Assembly: GCA_036676235.1 (NCBI GenBank) | Contig: JAKFDI010000012.1 | Span: forward strand, 1 to 64,000 | Length of the DNA: 64,000 nucleotides | Source: JAKFDI01 sp036676235 | GTDB taxonomy: Bacteria > Pseudomonadota > Gammaproteobacteria > Burkholderiales > Burkholderiaceae_C | Direction: 5' to 3' | Shown here: positions 1 to 9,019 of the stretch, piece by piece | Layout: each line of letters begins with the position of its first letter | Numbering within the stretch: the first letter of the stretch is position 1 | The notes under the pieces: model-generated | Told to the model about the DNA's origin: nothing | Database searches by the model: none | What the model saw: only the letters and a program-made list of their open reading frames with translations | Made by a program: the position numbers and the translations under genes

Positions 1-2
1 GC

Positions 3-827
3 CGCGCGGCCGGCATGCAGCGCCAGGCGCCGCCGCCCAAGCCGGCGACCCCGCCGAACGCCGCGCAGAACACGCCGGCCGCCACCCCCGGCGCGGCAGC
101 CGCCACCGGCGCTGCGGCTGCCGGGCGGCGCTCCTGGATGGGGCCGATCGCCGGCCTCGCCGCGGGCCTGGGTATTGCCGCGCTGCTGAGCCATTTCGGC
201 CTGGGCGCGGGTGTCGCCAACTTCCTCACCATGCTGCTGCTGGCCGTGGCCGCCGTGGTGGCGATCCGCTGGCTGATGCGCCGCTTCGCCGGCCAGCGAC
301 CCGCAGGAGGGCGGCTCGCGATGGCCGGAGGCCCCGGTTTCGGCGCGCAGCCCGGCAGCGAGCCGAGACCCGAGCCGATGCGCTTCCAGCCGCTGACACC
401 GGCCGCCGGCAGTGCGCCGGCGACGGCCACCGTGCCGATGGCCGGGCGCGACATGCCCGAAGGTTTCGACGCGGCTGCTTTCGAGCGCATCGCCAAGACC
501 ATCTTCGTGCGCATGCAGGCCGCCAACGACGCCAGCCAGATCGACGACCTGCGCAAGTTCACCACGCCCGAACTCTTCGCCTCGCTGCGCGTGGACCTGC
601 AGGACCGCGGCGACGCGGCGCAACAGACCGACGTGGTCAAGCTCGACGCCGAAGTGCTGGAAACCGTGCAGGAAGACGGCCAGTGGATCGTGACCGTGCG
701 CTTCTCCGGCCTGATCCGCGAGGAAGCCGGCGGCGGCGCCCAGCCGTTCGACGAGATGTGGCACCTCGTCAAGCCGGTGGACGACAGCCGCGAGTGGGCG
801 ATTGCCGGCATCACGCCGACGCAGTGA
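3..827 (+). CDS. Tim44-like domain protein, 5' end outside the window
   Basis: The reading frame is already open at the window edge (Arg-Ala-Ala-Gly before the first Met at 15), and the family normally starts with a signal peptide not seen here, so the N-terminus lies upstream. What is visible is a Pro/Ala-rich linker, two adjacent hydrophobic segments at about residues 42-64 and 68-85 (counting from Met at 15), a second linker, and a C-terminal region of about 120 residues that resembles the Tim44/mL45 fold (for example DMPEGFDAAAFERIAK and FTTPELFASLR). Bacterial members are inner-membrane proteins of poorly known role. The following gene is on the opposite strand. Family call fairly sure; function unknown. 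Confidence 0.8.
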   Translation, partial: RAAGMQRQAPPPKPATPPNAAQNTPAATPGAAAATGAAAAGRRSWMGPIAGLAAGLGIAALLSHFGLGAGVANFLTMLLLAVAAVVAIRWLMRRFAGQRPAGGRLAMAGGPGFGAQPGSEPRPEPMRFQPLTPAAGSAPATATVPMAGRDMPEGFDAAAFERIAKTIFVRMQAANDASQIDDLRKFTTPELFASLRVDLQDRGDAAQQTDVVKLDAEVLETVQEDGQWIVTVRFSGLIREEAGGGAQPFDEMWHLVKPVDDSREWAIAGITPTQ

Positions 828-958
828 CGACCGGCTGACTTGCGCCTGTCCGGCGCACTTTTTGCGGCGGCCTCGGCCGCCGCAGTCGTTTCCGGGCGAG
901 ACCCGGCCGGGTATACGCAAGCACGGTGCCTCAAAGGGAGACCCGGCGTGCACGCGTG

Positions 959-1023
959 CTTCGATACCTCAGCACGAACGGTGATTTGCGCGACAGCGCT
1001 TCGACAGGCTCAGCGCGAACGGG
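959..1023. repeat. Two degenerate CTTCGACAGGCTCAG-type repeats
   Basis: An exact CTTCGACAGGCTCAG lies at 999-1013, followed by CGCGAACGGG. A degenerate copy (CTTCGATACCTCAG, then CACGAACGG) lies at 959-981. The same core occurs five times at 61808-61930. Such short dispersed repeats are common between genes in proteobacteria. Here the repeat supplies the stop codon (TGA, 1012-1010) and the last residues of the minus-strand PLP-enzyme gene. Confidence 0.75.
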
Positions 1024-2266
1024 GCGGTGCAGCCAGCCGCGCAAGCGCCTGCGCGAAATCGGCCTGCAGGTCGGCCAGGTCCTCGATGCCCACCGACAGG
1101 CGGATCAGCCCGTCGGCAATGCCCATCTGCGCACGCCGCTCGGCGCCCATCTCCCAGAAGATGGTCTGCGCCACCGGAATCGCCAGCGTGCGGTTGTCCG
1201 ACAGGTGGCTCGAGAGGATGACGAGTTCCAGCGTGTCGAGGAAATCGAGGCAGTCGACACCCGGCTTCAGCTCGAACGCCAGCAGCCCGCCGAAGCCGCC
1301 CTTGAACAACCCGGCCGCACGCCAGTGTTCGGCGTGGCTCTCGAGCCCGGGGTAGTACACGCGATCGATCTGCGGCTGCTGCTCCAGCCAGCGTGCGAGG
1401 CCCAGCGCGTTCGCGCACACGCGCTCGATGCGCAGCGCCAGCGTCTCGGCACCGACCGAGATGCGGTGCGCATCCTCGGCGCGCAGGCTCGCGCCCATGT
1501 CGCGCAAGCCCTTCTTGCGGATCTGCTGCATGCCCCAACCGGCCGGGTCGCCTTTGCGATACGACTCGGCGATGTTGGGGTAGCGGCTCCAGTCGAAGAG
1601 GCCGGTGTCGATGACCGCGCCGCCCATCGCATCGCCATGGCCGCCGATGCCCTTGGTGAGTGCATGCACCACGAGCCCCGCCTTCACGTCGCGCGGGTTG
1701 AAGAGCGCGGGCGTGGTGAGCGTGCTGTCCACCACATAGAGCAGGCCGCGTTCGGCGCACAGCGCGCCGATGCCTTCGAGGTCGGCCACCTGCGTGCGCG
1801 GATTGGCGATGGTTTCCACGAACACCAGCCGCGTGTTCGGCTGCAGCGCCGCGGCGACCTGGGCCGCATCGGTGGCGTCCGCGAAGCTGACGTCGATGCC
1901 GAGGTTGACGAGCGTCTGCAGCAGGCTGTTCGTGTTGCCGAAGAGGAAGTTGGAGCTGACGATGTGATCGCCGCGCTGCAGCAGCGCGAGCAGCATCGAC
2001 GAGATGGCGCCCATGCCGGTGGCGAAGGTGGTGGCGGCACGCCCGCCTTCGAGCATTGCGAGCTTGGATTCGAGCGCTGCCGTGGTCGGGTTGCCCTGGC
2101 GCGCGTACACGAAGCCGGCCTTGCTGCCCTGGAACGTCGCCACCAGATCGCGCGAGGCGGCGTAGGCAAAGGTCGCCGAGCTGTGCATCGGCTTGTGCAC
2201 GGCGCCGTGTTCGACGCCGCCGAGTCGGTCGGCGTGCAGCAGTCGGGTGGTGATGCCTTGGGTCAT
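1010..2266 (-). CDS. Cystathionine gamma-synthase-family PLP enzyme
   Basis: The 418-residue protein belongs to the Cys/Met-metabolism PLP-dependent class (MetB/MetC/MetZ/MGL). Seen in sequence: the cofactor-binding region YARQGNPT (about 54-61), FATGMGAISS (81-90), the PLP aspartate region VVDSTLTTP (178-186), and the Schiff-base lysine in HALTKGIGGHGD (Lys205). The fold-I architecture and length fit the family. Whether it acts as cystathionine gamma-synthase, beta-lyase, gamma-lyase or O-succinylhomoserine sulfhydrylase cannot be settled by eye. The gene is monocistronic, and its last codons and stop come from a dispersed repeat. The start is the ATG at 2266; no strong ribosome site was seen. 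Confidence 0.88.
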   Translation of the reverse strand: MTQGITTRLLHADRLGGVEHGAVHKPMHSSATFAYAASRDLVATFQGSKAGFVYARQGNPTTAALESKLAMLEGGRAATTFATGMGAISSMLLALLQRGDHIVSSNFLFGNTNSLLQTLVNLGIDVSFADATDAAQVAAALQPNTRLVFVETIANPRTQVADLEGIGALCAERGLLYVVDSTLTTPALFNPRDVKAGLVVHALTKGIGGHGDAMGGAVIDTGLFDWSRYPNIAESYRKGDPAGWGMQQIRKKGLRDMGASLRAEDAHRISVGAETLALRIERVCANALGLARWLEQQPQIDRVYYPGLESHAEHWRAAGLFKGGFGGLLAFELKPGVDCLDFLDTLELVILSSHLSDNRTLAIPVAQTIFWEMGAERRAQMGIADGLIRLSVGIEDLADLQADFAQALARLAAPPRSR

Positions 2267-2334
2267 GGCGCGGGCGGTTCGGGTCGAAGCTGGCGATTAT
2301 CGATCGCGCATGCTGCGCCGCCGCAAACGCGGCC

Positions 2335-5034
2335 TCAGAGATTGGCGCGGTAGCAGGCCGCAGCTTGCCCGCGCGAATTGGCGCCGAGCTTGTCGAGAAT
2401 GTTGGCGACGTGCCGCTTCACCGTGTGCGGGCTCAGGTCGAAGGCGCGCGCGATGAGCTTGTTGCTGTCGCCGGCGGCAATGCGTTCCAGCACTTCGCGC
2501 TCGCGCTCCGTCAGCGGCAAGCCGGTCCCCACGGGCGTGGCGATGGTCCCTGCCACTTTGATGGGCGCGGCCAGCACCGGCGGGTGCTGCGCCTGCCCGC
2601 GCAGATCGAACGACACGCGCTGCCAGTGCATGAGCCAGTGCTTGAGCGCCGGCGCCATGCGCGCGCCCAGCGCGCCGCCGGTCAGGTCCGCGAGCACGCG
2701 CTCGCCGACCATCAGCGCGGCCGCCGCCTGATCCCGCGGCACCGATTCCGGCAGCGGCTGCAGCGCGTCGAGCGCGCCGGCCACGTCGCCGAGCGCCTGG
2801 CAGGCATGGGCGAGGCGCAGCCGGATCTCGACGTTCTGCGCGAACAGCACGAGCTGCGCCTCGCGCTCGAGCGCCGCCCGGTAGCCCGGCACCGCGTCGG
2901 CGAAGCGGCCTTCGGCCCAGGCCACGTGCGCCGCCAGTGCGCAGCGCTGGGCCGCGAGCAGGGCCGGCTCGAAGGCGTCGGGCCGCGCCGGCAGGCGATC
3001 GTGCATGGTCCGCAGGGCCGCCACGTCGCCCACGGCCAGCGCGATGCGCGCCAGGAAGAACTGGCAGTAGCCGCGCCACACGCGCCGGCGGTCGCGGCTG
3101 CGCGGGTCGTCGAGGTCGTCGAGCAGCCCCTGCGCCGCGGCCAGCGCCGCCGCGCCCTCGCCGCGCCACGCATGCCACAGCGCCCGCGCGCTGCGCGTGA
3201 AGGTGGCAACCGACAGCGGCGTGCCCAGCCAGCGCTGGTCTTCCTCGGCGGACTGCAGCGCCGCCGCCGCTTCGTCCACGCGGCCCTGCCACAGCAGCGA
3301 CAGCGCATCGAGCGCGAACACGGCCGCGCGCCGCGTGGTGGGCGCATCGCCGACGTGGCGGCCCGCGCCGCGGTTGTAGCGCTGCAGCACCGGCGCCATG
3401 CCGGGCAGGCCGACATAGATGGGCAGCGTCTGGCAGCGGGTCCAGAGGTCGGGGTCGTCCGCGCGTTCGAGGGTGTCGACGGCCTCGGCGTAGAGCGCCG
3501 GCACCGGTGCCAGCGTGTCGCCGTCGAGCGCATGCCAGGTGCGCACCAGTTGCGCGGGGGCGCGCACGTCGTCGGGCATGGGTTGTTCCATCAGCGCGTC
3601 GATCTCGCGCCGCGACTGCGCGAGCAGCCCCTGCCCGCACAGCGCCACCGCGTGGTAGACGAGGCAGCGCTTGGCGTCGTCGCTGTCGCCGCCGCCCGCC
3701 TGCCGGTAGCCGGCCAGCGCGCGCTGCAGCGATTCGGCCATGCGCGGAAAGCTCCAGCGCGCCCAGTTGGCGATGCCGTCGAGGAGGTCGAGCGCCGGCG
3801 CCTGCTGACGCCGAGCGGGCGGAAACTGCTCGATGACGCGAAACACCGTGTCAAGCGCGCCGGCGCCGATCCACGCCGGTGCCGCGGCTTCGAGCACCGC
3901 CTGCGCCTGCACCCAATGGCCGCCGCGCAGCAGAAAGCCGATGCGCCGCTGCGCATCGGGCTCGGTGTCGGCGGCGCGCTGCAGCAGGCCGGGCACTTCG
4001 TCGGGCAGCTCACGTGCGAGGCGTTCTTCGAGGCAATCGCGGAACAGGTCGTGCAGCGCGAGCGTGGGCCCTTCCCCGGCTTCGCCCGCCAGCACCGAGA
4101 CGAACAGGCCGCGCCGCTCGGTCTCGTCGAGCAGCCGGGCGGCGTCGTCATGGCCGGTCACCGCGGCACAACGCGCCGCCGACAGTTCGGGCAGCAGCGA
4201 GGCGCGCAGCAGGAAATGCCGCAGCCGCGTGGGCAAGGCGTCGAGCACCTCGCTCGCCAGGTAGTCGAAGGCATGCCGGTCGGCCGCGCCGCGCGCGCCG
4301 GCACCGCCCTGGGAACCCGCATTCAGCGCGAGCCGCAGGCCGGCGGCCCAGCCCTGGGTGCGCCGCCACAAAGGCTCGACCTGCGCGGCCTCGCGCACGC
4401 CCACCTGCCCGGCCAGCGCGCCCGCCTCCTCCGGCGAAAAGCGCAGGTCCTCGATGCGGAATTCGACCAGCTCGCCGGAAGCGCGCAGGCGCGGCAACGC
4501 AAGCGGCGGGTCGATGCGGCTGGACATCACCAGCGTCCAGCCCGCCGGCAGGCGTTCCAGTAGCAGGTCGCACCACTCGAACACCGCCGGATCGGCGATA
4601 CGGTGCGTGTCTTCGAGCACGATGACGCCGCGGCGTTCGGCGCCGGCGAGCGCGTTCACCAGCGCATCGGCGCTGCGGCGCAGCCCCGCGCGGCCGGCCT
4701 GCGCGCCGCCGTCCACGTCGCCGGCCAGCGCATCGGGTGCGACGCGCCACGGCAAGTCCCAGGGTTCGAGCGCGGCGCACAGGCAATCGAGCACGCGATG
4801 CAGGTCGTCGTCCTCGTCGCAGCCGATCCAGGCGCAGGCCACGCCGGAACCGAGCTGCGCAAGCTGCCGCGTCAGCGCCGCCGTCTTGCCGAAGCCCGCC
4901 GGCGCGCACAGCAGCACCAGCCGCGGCCCGAGCAACGCTTCGCCGAGGCGGCGCTCCAGTGCCGGCCGCGGCACCAGGCCGGGCCGCGGACGCGGCGGCT
5001 GGATCTTGGTCAGGGCGAAGCGCAGCGTCTCCAT
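2335..5034 (-). CDS. MalT-like LuxR-family ATP-dependent regulator (copy 2)
   Basis: A large STAND-type transcription factor of 899 residues. Seen: N-terminal LTKIQPPRPRPG, Walker A CAPAGFGKT (43-51), a long helical-repeat middle typical of MalT-like regulators, and a C-terminal LuxR helix-turn-helix (LTEREREVLERIAAGDSNK through HTVKRHVANILDKLG). The open frame extends to a GTG at 5043. ATG 5034 is preferred because AGAGG sits 8 bases upstream and the N-terminus then aligns without gaps to the paralogue immediately upstream (5047-7725), only 12 bases away. Inducer and targets are unknown. The pair look like a tandem duplication transcribed together. Confidence 0.88.
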   Translation of the reverse strand: METLRFALTKIQPPRPRPGLVPRPALERRLGEALLGPRLVLLCAPAGFGKTAALTRQLAQLGSGVACAWIGCDEDDDLHRVLDCLCAALEPWDLPWRVAPDALAGDVDGGAQAGRAGLRRSADALVNALAGAERRGVIVLEDTHRIADPAVFEWCDLLLERLPAGWTLVMSSRIDPPLALPRLRASGELVEFRIEDLRFSPEEAGALAGQVGVREAAQVEPLWRRTQGWAAGLRLALNAGSQGGAGARGAADRHAFDYLASEVLDALPTRLRHFLLRASLLPELSAARCAAVTGHDDAARLLDETERRGLFVSVLAGEAGEGPTLALHDLFRDCLEERLARELPDEVPGLLQRAADTEPDAQRRIGFLLRGGHWVQAQAVLEAAAPAWIGAGALDTVFRVIEQFPPARRQQAPALDLLDGIANWARWSFPRMAESLQRALAGYRQAGGGDSDDAKRCLVYHAVALCGQGLLAQSRREIDALMEQPMPDDVRAPAQLVRTWHALDGDTLAPVPALYAEAVDTLERADDPDLWTRCQTLPIYVGLPGMAPVLQRYNRGAGRHVGDAPTTRRAAVFALDALSLLWQGRVDEAAAALQSAEEDQRWLGTPLSVATFTRSARALWHAWRGEGAAALAAAQGLLDDLDDPRSRDRRRVWRGYCQFFLARIALAVGDVAALRTMHDRLPARPDAFEPALLAAQRCALAAHVAWAEGRFADAVPGYRAALEREAQLVLFAQNVEIRLRLAHACQALGDVAGALDALQPLPESVPRDQAAAALMVGERVLADLTGGALGARMAPALKHWLMHWQRVSFDLRGQAQHPPVLAAPIKVAGTIATPVGTGLPLTEREREVLERIAAGDSNKLIARAFDLSPHTVKRHVANILDKLGANSRGQAAACYRANL

Positions 5035-5046
5035 CGTCGGCACCTC

Positions 5047-7725
5047 TCAATCGGTGGTGTGGACGTGCGCGCGGAACCAGGCCGCGGCCTGCCCGCGCGA
5101 GCCGGCGCCCAGCTTGTCGAGGATGTTGGCGACGTGGCGCTTGACGGTGTGCGGGCTCAGATCGAACGCGCGGGCGATGAGCTTGTTGCTGTCGCCGGCC
5201 GCGATGCGCTCCAGCACCTCGCGCTCGCGTGCGCTGAGCACGACGGCAATCAACGGCGGCGCAGCGTTCGGGCGCGGCGGCACGGTGGCGGCAGGCGCGG
5301 TGCGTGTCGCCGGGCCTTGCGCCCAGGCCTGGAGCGTGCGCGCCTGCCCTGCATCGAGCCGGTGGCCCCAGGGCGCGGCCGCCAGTGCACGCAGCGCGCG
5401 CGGCCCGGCGAACAGCGCACCGGCCGGCTCGCCGCTGGCTGCGACCTGCGCGAACGCGGGCCGCAGCGCATCTGCCGCCGCCTCCAGGTCGCCGGTGCGA
5501 AGCAGCGCGTCGGCCAGGCGTACGCGCACCTCCAGCGCCTGGCTGTGCAGGTCGATGCCGATGGGGTCGTCCGCCAGCGCCTGCGCGTAGCTGCGCGCGG
5601 CGTCGGCGTAGCGGCCGTCGATGGCGGCGAGCCGCGCCGGCAGCGTGGCGCGCTCGCGCACGAAGGTGGCGTGTTCGGCGGCGCTGTGGTTGTTCTCGAT
5701 CTGGCGCGCCACCTCGCGCTGGGTGGCGTCGTCGTCGCAGATGGCGGCCACGCGCAGCTTGAAGAACAGGAAGTGGTTGAGCCACACGGCGCGCCGCCCG
5801 CTCTGGCGCGCGTCGTCCAGGCCGTCGATCTCGGCCTGCGCCGCTTCGAGCGCCGCCTCGCGCTCGCCGCGCAACGCGTGCACGAGGCACACGAAGGTGA
5901 GGTGATAGCCGCTCACATTGGGCGGGCGGTTGAGCCAGCGGCTGTCGCGCTCCACGCGCTGCAGCGTCTCGAACGCGGCGTCCACCTGCCCGGCCCAGAG
6001 CTGCAGCCCGCCCTGCAGCGCATGCGCCAGCACGCGCAGCGGCGTCGGCGGCTCCACGGGCGCGCGCCGCCAGGCGCCGTGCACCCAGCGCTGGATGGCG
6101 GTGCGCGTGCCGGGCTGGCCGATGAAGGGGGTCAGCGGCACGCATTGCAGCCACAGCATCGGGTCGTCGCTGCGTTCAAGCAGCTCGACCGTTCGGGCCA
6201 GCGGCTCGGCGATGCGGTCGAAGCGCGAGGTGGCAATCGCATGCCAGCTCTCGACCTGCCAGGCGGTGGCTTCGGTGTGCAGGTCGAGCGGCAGGCCGCG
6301 CATCTGCGCGAGCAGGCCCGCCGCCTTCTCGACCGCGCCGCCGGCCGTGAGGCCGATGGTGAGCAGCGCCCGCGAACGCTGGGCCGCGGCCGGCTGGTTC
6401 GTGCGTTCGAAGCCACTGATCGCTTGGTCGAGCGCGCTCCACATCGTGTGCAGATCCCAGTGCGCCCAGGCACACAGGCCGCGCAGATGCGCGAGCGGCG
6501 GCGAGGCTTCGCGCACCGCCGGTGGAAAGTGGTCCAGCATGCGCAGCACTTGGACTGTGCCGCCGGCGGCGACCAGCCCCGGCCCGACGCCGCACAGCAC
6601 GCCTTCCGCCTGCGCCCAAGCGCCGGCGCGCGTGAGGTAGCCGATGCGGCGCACCGGATCGCGCTCGCCGGCGGCGGCACGCTCCAGCAGTTGCGGCAGC
6701 TCGCCGGGCAGCTCGCGGTGCAGGCGGTCGTCGAGGCAGTCGCGGAACAGGTCGTGCAGCGTCAGCGTCGGCTCCTGCCCGTCGAGCACGCTGACGAAGA
6801 GGCCGCGGCGCTCGATGTCGTCGAGCCAGGCCGCCGCACGCGCATCGCCCGACACGGCGGCGCAGCGGGGGGCTGTCAGCTCGGGCAGCACCGAGCAGCG
6901 CAGCAGGAAGAGCCGCAGCGGCTCGGGCATGGCGTCCAGCACCTCGGCGGCGAGGTAGTCGAACATGTGGCGGTTGCTCACGCTGCCGCCGGCATGCCGG
7001 CCCGGGCTGCCCAGCACCAGGCCGAGTCCCGCCGCCCAACCGTGGGTGCGCGCCAGCAGCGATTCGGCATCCGCCGCCCCGGCGCCGCCGTGCAGCGCCG
7101 CATGCCGCGCCACCAGTTGAGACACCTCGTCGCGGGTGAAGCGCAGCGCGTCCTGGCGGAACTCGCGCAGTTCGCCGCGCGCCCGCCAGCGCGCCAGCGG
7201 CAGCGGCGGGTCGACGCGGCTGGACAGCACCACGCCCCAGTGCGACGGCAGGCGCTCGATCACCGATTCGAGGAAGCGGAACACCGTCGGGTCGTCGATG
7301 CGGTGCAGGTCGTCGATGACGATGAGCCCGCGCGGCACCTCGGTGGCGACGAGCGCGTTCACCAGGTCGGAGGCGACGGCGCGCGCGGCCGAGGCATCGG
7401 CGTCGAGCGCGGCGACGAGTGCATCGGGCTCGCTGCGCCACGGCAGGTCGTGCGGATCGAGCGCGGCCACGAGGCCGGCCACGAAGCGCCCGAGGTCGTC
7501 GTCGGCATCCGCCGCGAGCCAGGCGAGCACGGTGCTTGGCGCCAGCGAGGCGGTCTGGCGGGCGAGCGCCGCGGTCTTGCCGAAGCCCGCCGGCGCGCAG
7601 ATCAGCACCAGCCGCTGCACCGAAAGTGCGGCCGCGAGATCGGCATCGATGCGCCCGCGCTCGACCCAGCCCGGACGGGGACGCGGCGGACGAAGCTTGG
7701 TCTGCGCGAAGCTGCTGAGGTTCAT
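5047..7725 (-). CDS. MalT-like LuxR-family ATP-dependent regulator (copy 1)
   Basis: The 892-residue paralogue of the downstream regulator has the same layout: N-terminal LRPPRPRPGW, Walker A CAPAGFGKT (43-51), a helical solenoid middle, and a C-terminal LuxR domain almost identical to its neighbour's (AGDSNKLIARAFDLSPHTVK). The frame is open to 7887, but ATG 7725 gives an N-terminus matching copy 2 residue for residue in spacing, so it is preferred. It is first in a two-gene unit with copy 2. The neighbouring DNA contains no sugar or alkane operon that would reveal the ligand. MalT relatives bind a small inducer and ATP and then activate transcription. Confidence 0.88.
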   Translation of the reverse strand: MNLSSFAQTKLRPPRPRPGWVERGRIDADLAAALSVQRLVLICAPAGFGKTAALARQTASLAPSTVLAWLAADADDDLGRFVAGLVAALDPHDLPWRSEPDALVAALDADASAARAVASDLVNALVATEVPRGLIVIDDLHRIDDPTVFRFLESVIERLPSHWGVVLSSRVDPPLPLARWRARGELREFRQDALRFTRDEVSQLVARHAALHGGAGAADAESLLARTHGWAAGLGLVLGSPGRHAGGSVSNRHMFDYLAAEVLDAMPEPLRLFLLRCSVLPELTAPRCAAVSGDARAAAWLDDIERRGLFVSVLDGQEPTLTLHDLFRDCLDDRLHRELPGELPQLLERAAAGERDPVRRIGYLTRAGAWAQAEGVLCGVGPGLVAAGGTVQVLRMLDHFPPAVREASPPLAHLRGLCAWAHWDLHTMWSALDQAISGFERTNQPAAAQRSRALLTIGLTAGGAVEKAAGLLAQMRGLPLDLHTEATAWQVESWHAIATSRFDRIAEPLARTVELLERSDDPMLWLQCVPLTPFIGQPGTRTAIQRWVHGAWRRAPVEPPTPLRVLAHALQGGLQLWAGQVDAAFETLQRVERDSRWLNRPPNVSGYHLTFVCLVHALRGEREAALEAAQAEIDGLDDARQSGRRAVWLNHFLFFKLRVAAICDDDATQREVARQIENNHSAAEHATFVRERATLPARLAAIDGRYADAARSYAQALADDPIGIDLHSQALEVRVRLADALLRTGDLEAAADALRPAFAQVAASGEPAGALFAGPRALRALAAAPWGHRLDAGQARTLQAWAQGPATRTAPAATVPPRPNAAPPLIAVVLSAREREVLERIAAGDSNKLIARAFDLSPHTVKRHVANILDKLGAGSRGQAAAWFRAHVHTTD

Positions 7726-7977
7726 CACGACCCGGCGGCGAAACCCGGAATCGGGCTGGCGCGAAGTATAGAAAGTGACCGGGCGTAACGGCTGCCGCTT
7801 CGCGCGCCGAAACGCCTGCGTTGCCGCCGCGAAACGCCGCGGCTGTCGGCAACACCACGAAAGCCGCGCCGCAGCGTCACTGTTCACGTTCGGGCCGCGC
7901 TGCCCTGCGCGGTGGGCTCATGCCACGCGTCAAATCTGCCGACATCCACACTGCACCTGTCTCTGGAGACACACCGC

Positions 7978-8259
7978 ATGAACCCCCAATCCGATGCTGC
8001 CGATTCGCAAGCCCTGCGTGCGCAGCTGATGGCCCCGAACCCGATGGAGCGCGCCATTGCGCTGCACGCGCTGGAGGTCGAACTCGAGCGCAACCGCTCT
8101 GGCCACCGCTGCGCCATCGCCGGGCAGGCCGAGAAGTTCGCCGCACGCGGCATCCCGTTCTATTCGCCTCAGGACCCGCATTTCTGCGAGTGGGTCGGCA
8201 AGGCGGTGGGCTACTGGGAACAACTGCACCGCGCCAACACGGCGACCGCCGCCGCCTGA
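7978..8259 (+). CDS. Conserved hypothetical protein, 93 residues
   Basis: A small soluble protein with no signal peptide or membrane segment. Features seen are an acidic N-terminal helix, an RCAIAGQAEKFAARGIPFYSP stretch and a C-terminal EWVGKAVGYWEQL. Two cysteines are present (in HRCAIAG and HFCEW). The start at 7978 is chosen because CTGGAGA lies about 10 bases upstream; an in-frame upstream start at 7912 would add residues unlike a protein. It is followed after 47 bases by the pseudouridine synthase gene on the same strand, so the two may be cotranscribed. Family not recognised and no function proposed. Confidence 0.65.
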   Translation: MNPQSDAADSQALRAQLMAPNPMERAIALHALEVELERNRSGHRCAIAGQAEKFAARGIPFYSPQDPHFCEWVGKAVGYWEQLHRANTATAAA

Positions 8260-8306
8260 GCGGCCGGCTCGCGCTTCGGGCGCCTGCGCGCTGCGAACAT
8301 GCGGCG

Positions 8307-8951
8307 ATGCACGCGGCGCCCGATCCGTCTTCCCTCCTCGAACCCGTCTGGCTGGACGACGCCCTGCTGGCCTTGAACAAGCCGGCCGGGCTGTTGTGCG
8401 TGCCCGGTCGTGGCGCCGACAAGCTGGACTGCCTGGCTTCGCGCGCGCAGGCCGCCTGGGCCGACGCGCTCGTGGTGCATCGGCTGGACATGGCGACCTC
8501 CGGCCTTGTGCTGATGGCGCGCGGCGCGGCGATGCAGCGTGCGCTATCTGTGGCCTTTGCGAACCGCGCGGTGGACAAGCGCTACGTCGCGGTGGTGCAC
8601 GGCCGGCTCGAACCGGCCGAGGGCCGCATCGAGCTGCCGCTGATCGCCGACTGGCCGAACCGGCCGCGGCAGATCGTTGATGAACGCGGCAAGCCGTCGC
8701 TCACGCACTACCGCGTTGTCGGGCATGACGCGGCCAGCGCTACGACGCGGGTGGAGTTGATGCCCGTCACCGGCCGCTCGCACCAGTTGCGCGTGCATCT
8801 GTGCGCCATCGGCCACCCGATCGTCGGCGATGCGCTGTACGGGCCGGACCCGGCGCCGCCGGGACGGCTGATGCTGCACGCGCAGTCCCTGGCGTTCACC
8901 CATCCACGCGATGGCCGGCTGCTGCGGCTGGAGACGCCCGTGCCGTTCTGA
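8307..8951 (+). CDS. rluA: RluA-family pseudouridine synthase
   Basis: A 214-residue RNA pseudouridine synthase. The catalytic motif VVHRLDMATSGLVLMA contains the essential Asp of the HRLD signature, and the second family motif is seen in LMPVTGRSHQLRVHL plus GHPIVGDALYG. There is no S4 domain, and the length matches E. coli RluA (219 residues), which modifies 23S rRNA U746 and tRNA U32; the RluA assignment rests on size and motif only. The open frame extends upstream to 7821, but that part overlaps another gene in a different frame. The ATG at 8307 begins a sequence with the family N-terminus (EPVWLDDALLALNKPAGL). Confidence 0.85.
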   Translation: MHAAPDPSSLLEPVWLDDALLALNKPAGLLCVPGRGADKLDCLASRAQAAWADALVVHRLDMATSGLVLMARGAAMQRALSVAFANRAVDKRYVAVVHGRLEPAEGRIELPLIADWPNRPRQIVDERGKPSLTHYRVVGHDAASATTRVELMPVTGRSHQLRVHLCAIGHPIVGDALYGPDPAPPGRLMLHAQSLAFTHPRDGRLLRLETPVPF

Positions 8952-8972
8952 CGTCGTACCTATCCGGGTCAT

Positions 8973-8993
8973 ATTGCGAATCAATCTCATTTA
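8973..8993 (+). promoter_or_regulatory. Possible Fur box
   Basis: The stretch TTGCGAATCAATCTCATTT is AT-rich in very GC-rich surroundings and resembles proteobacterial Fur boxes of the TTGCAAATGATTCTCATTT type, with differences in the centre. It lies about 27 bases upstream of the DUF2061 gene start. Match judged by eye only. Confidence 0.35.
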
Positions 8994-9019
8994 CACGCAC
9001 ACCGCCCTAGACTGTTCGC

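Noticed and set aside
4603..7788. A plus-strand open frame of about 1060 codons opposite the two LuxR regulators
   Set aside because: It runs antisense to two genes with clear domains, has no recognisable motifs, and is rich in Arg/Gln/His/Ala/Gly as expected for the complement of GC-rich codons.
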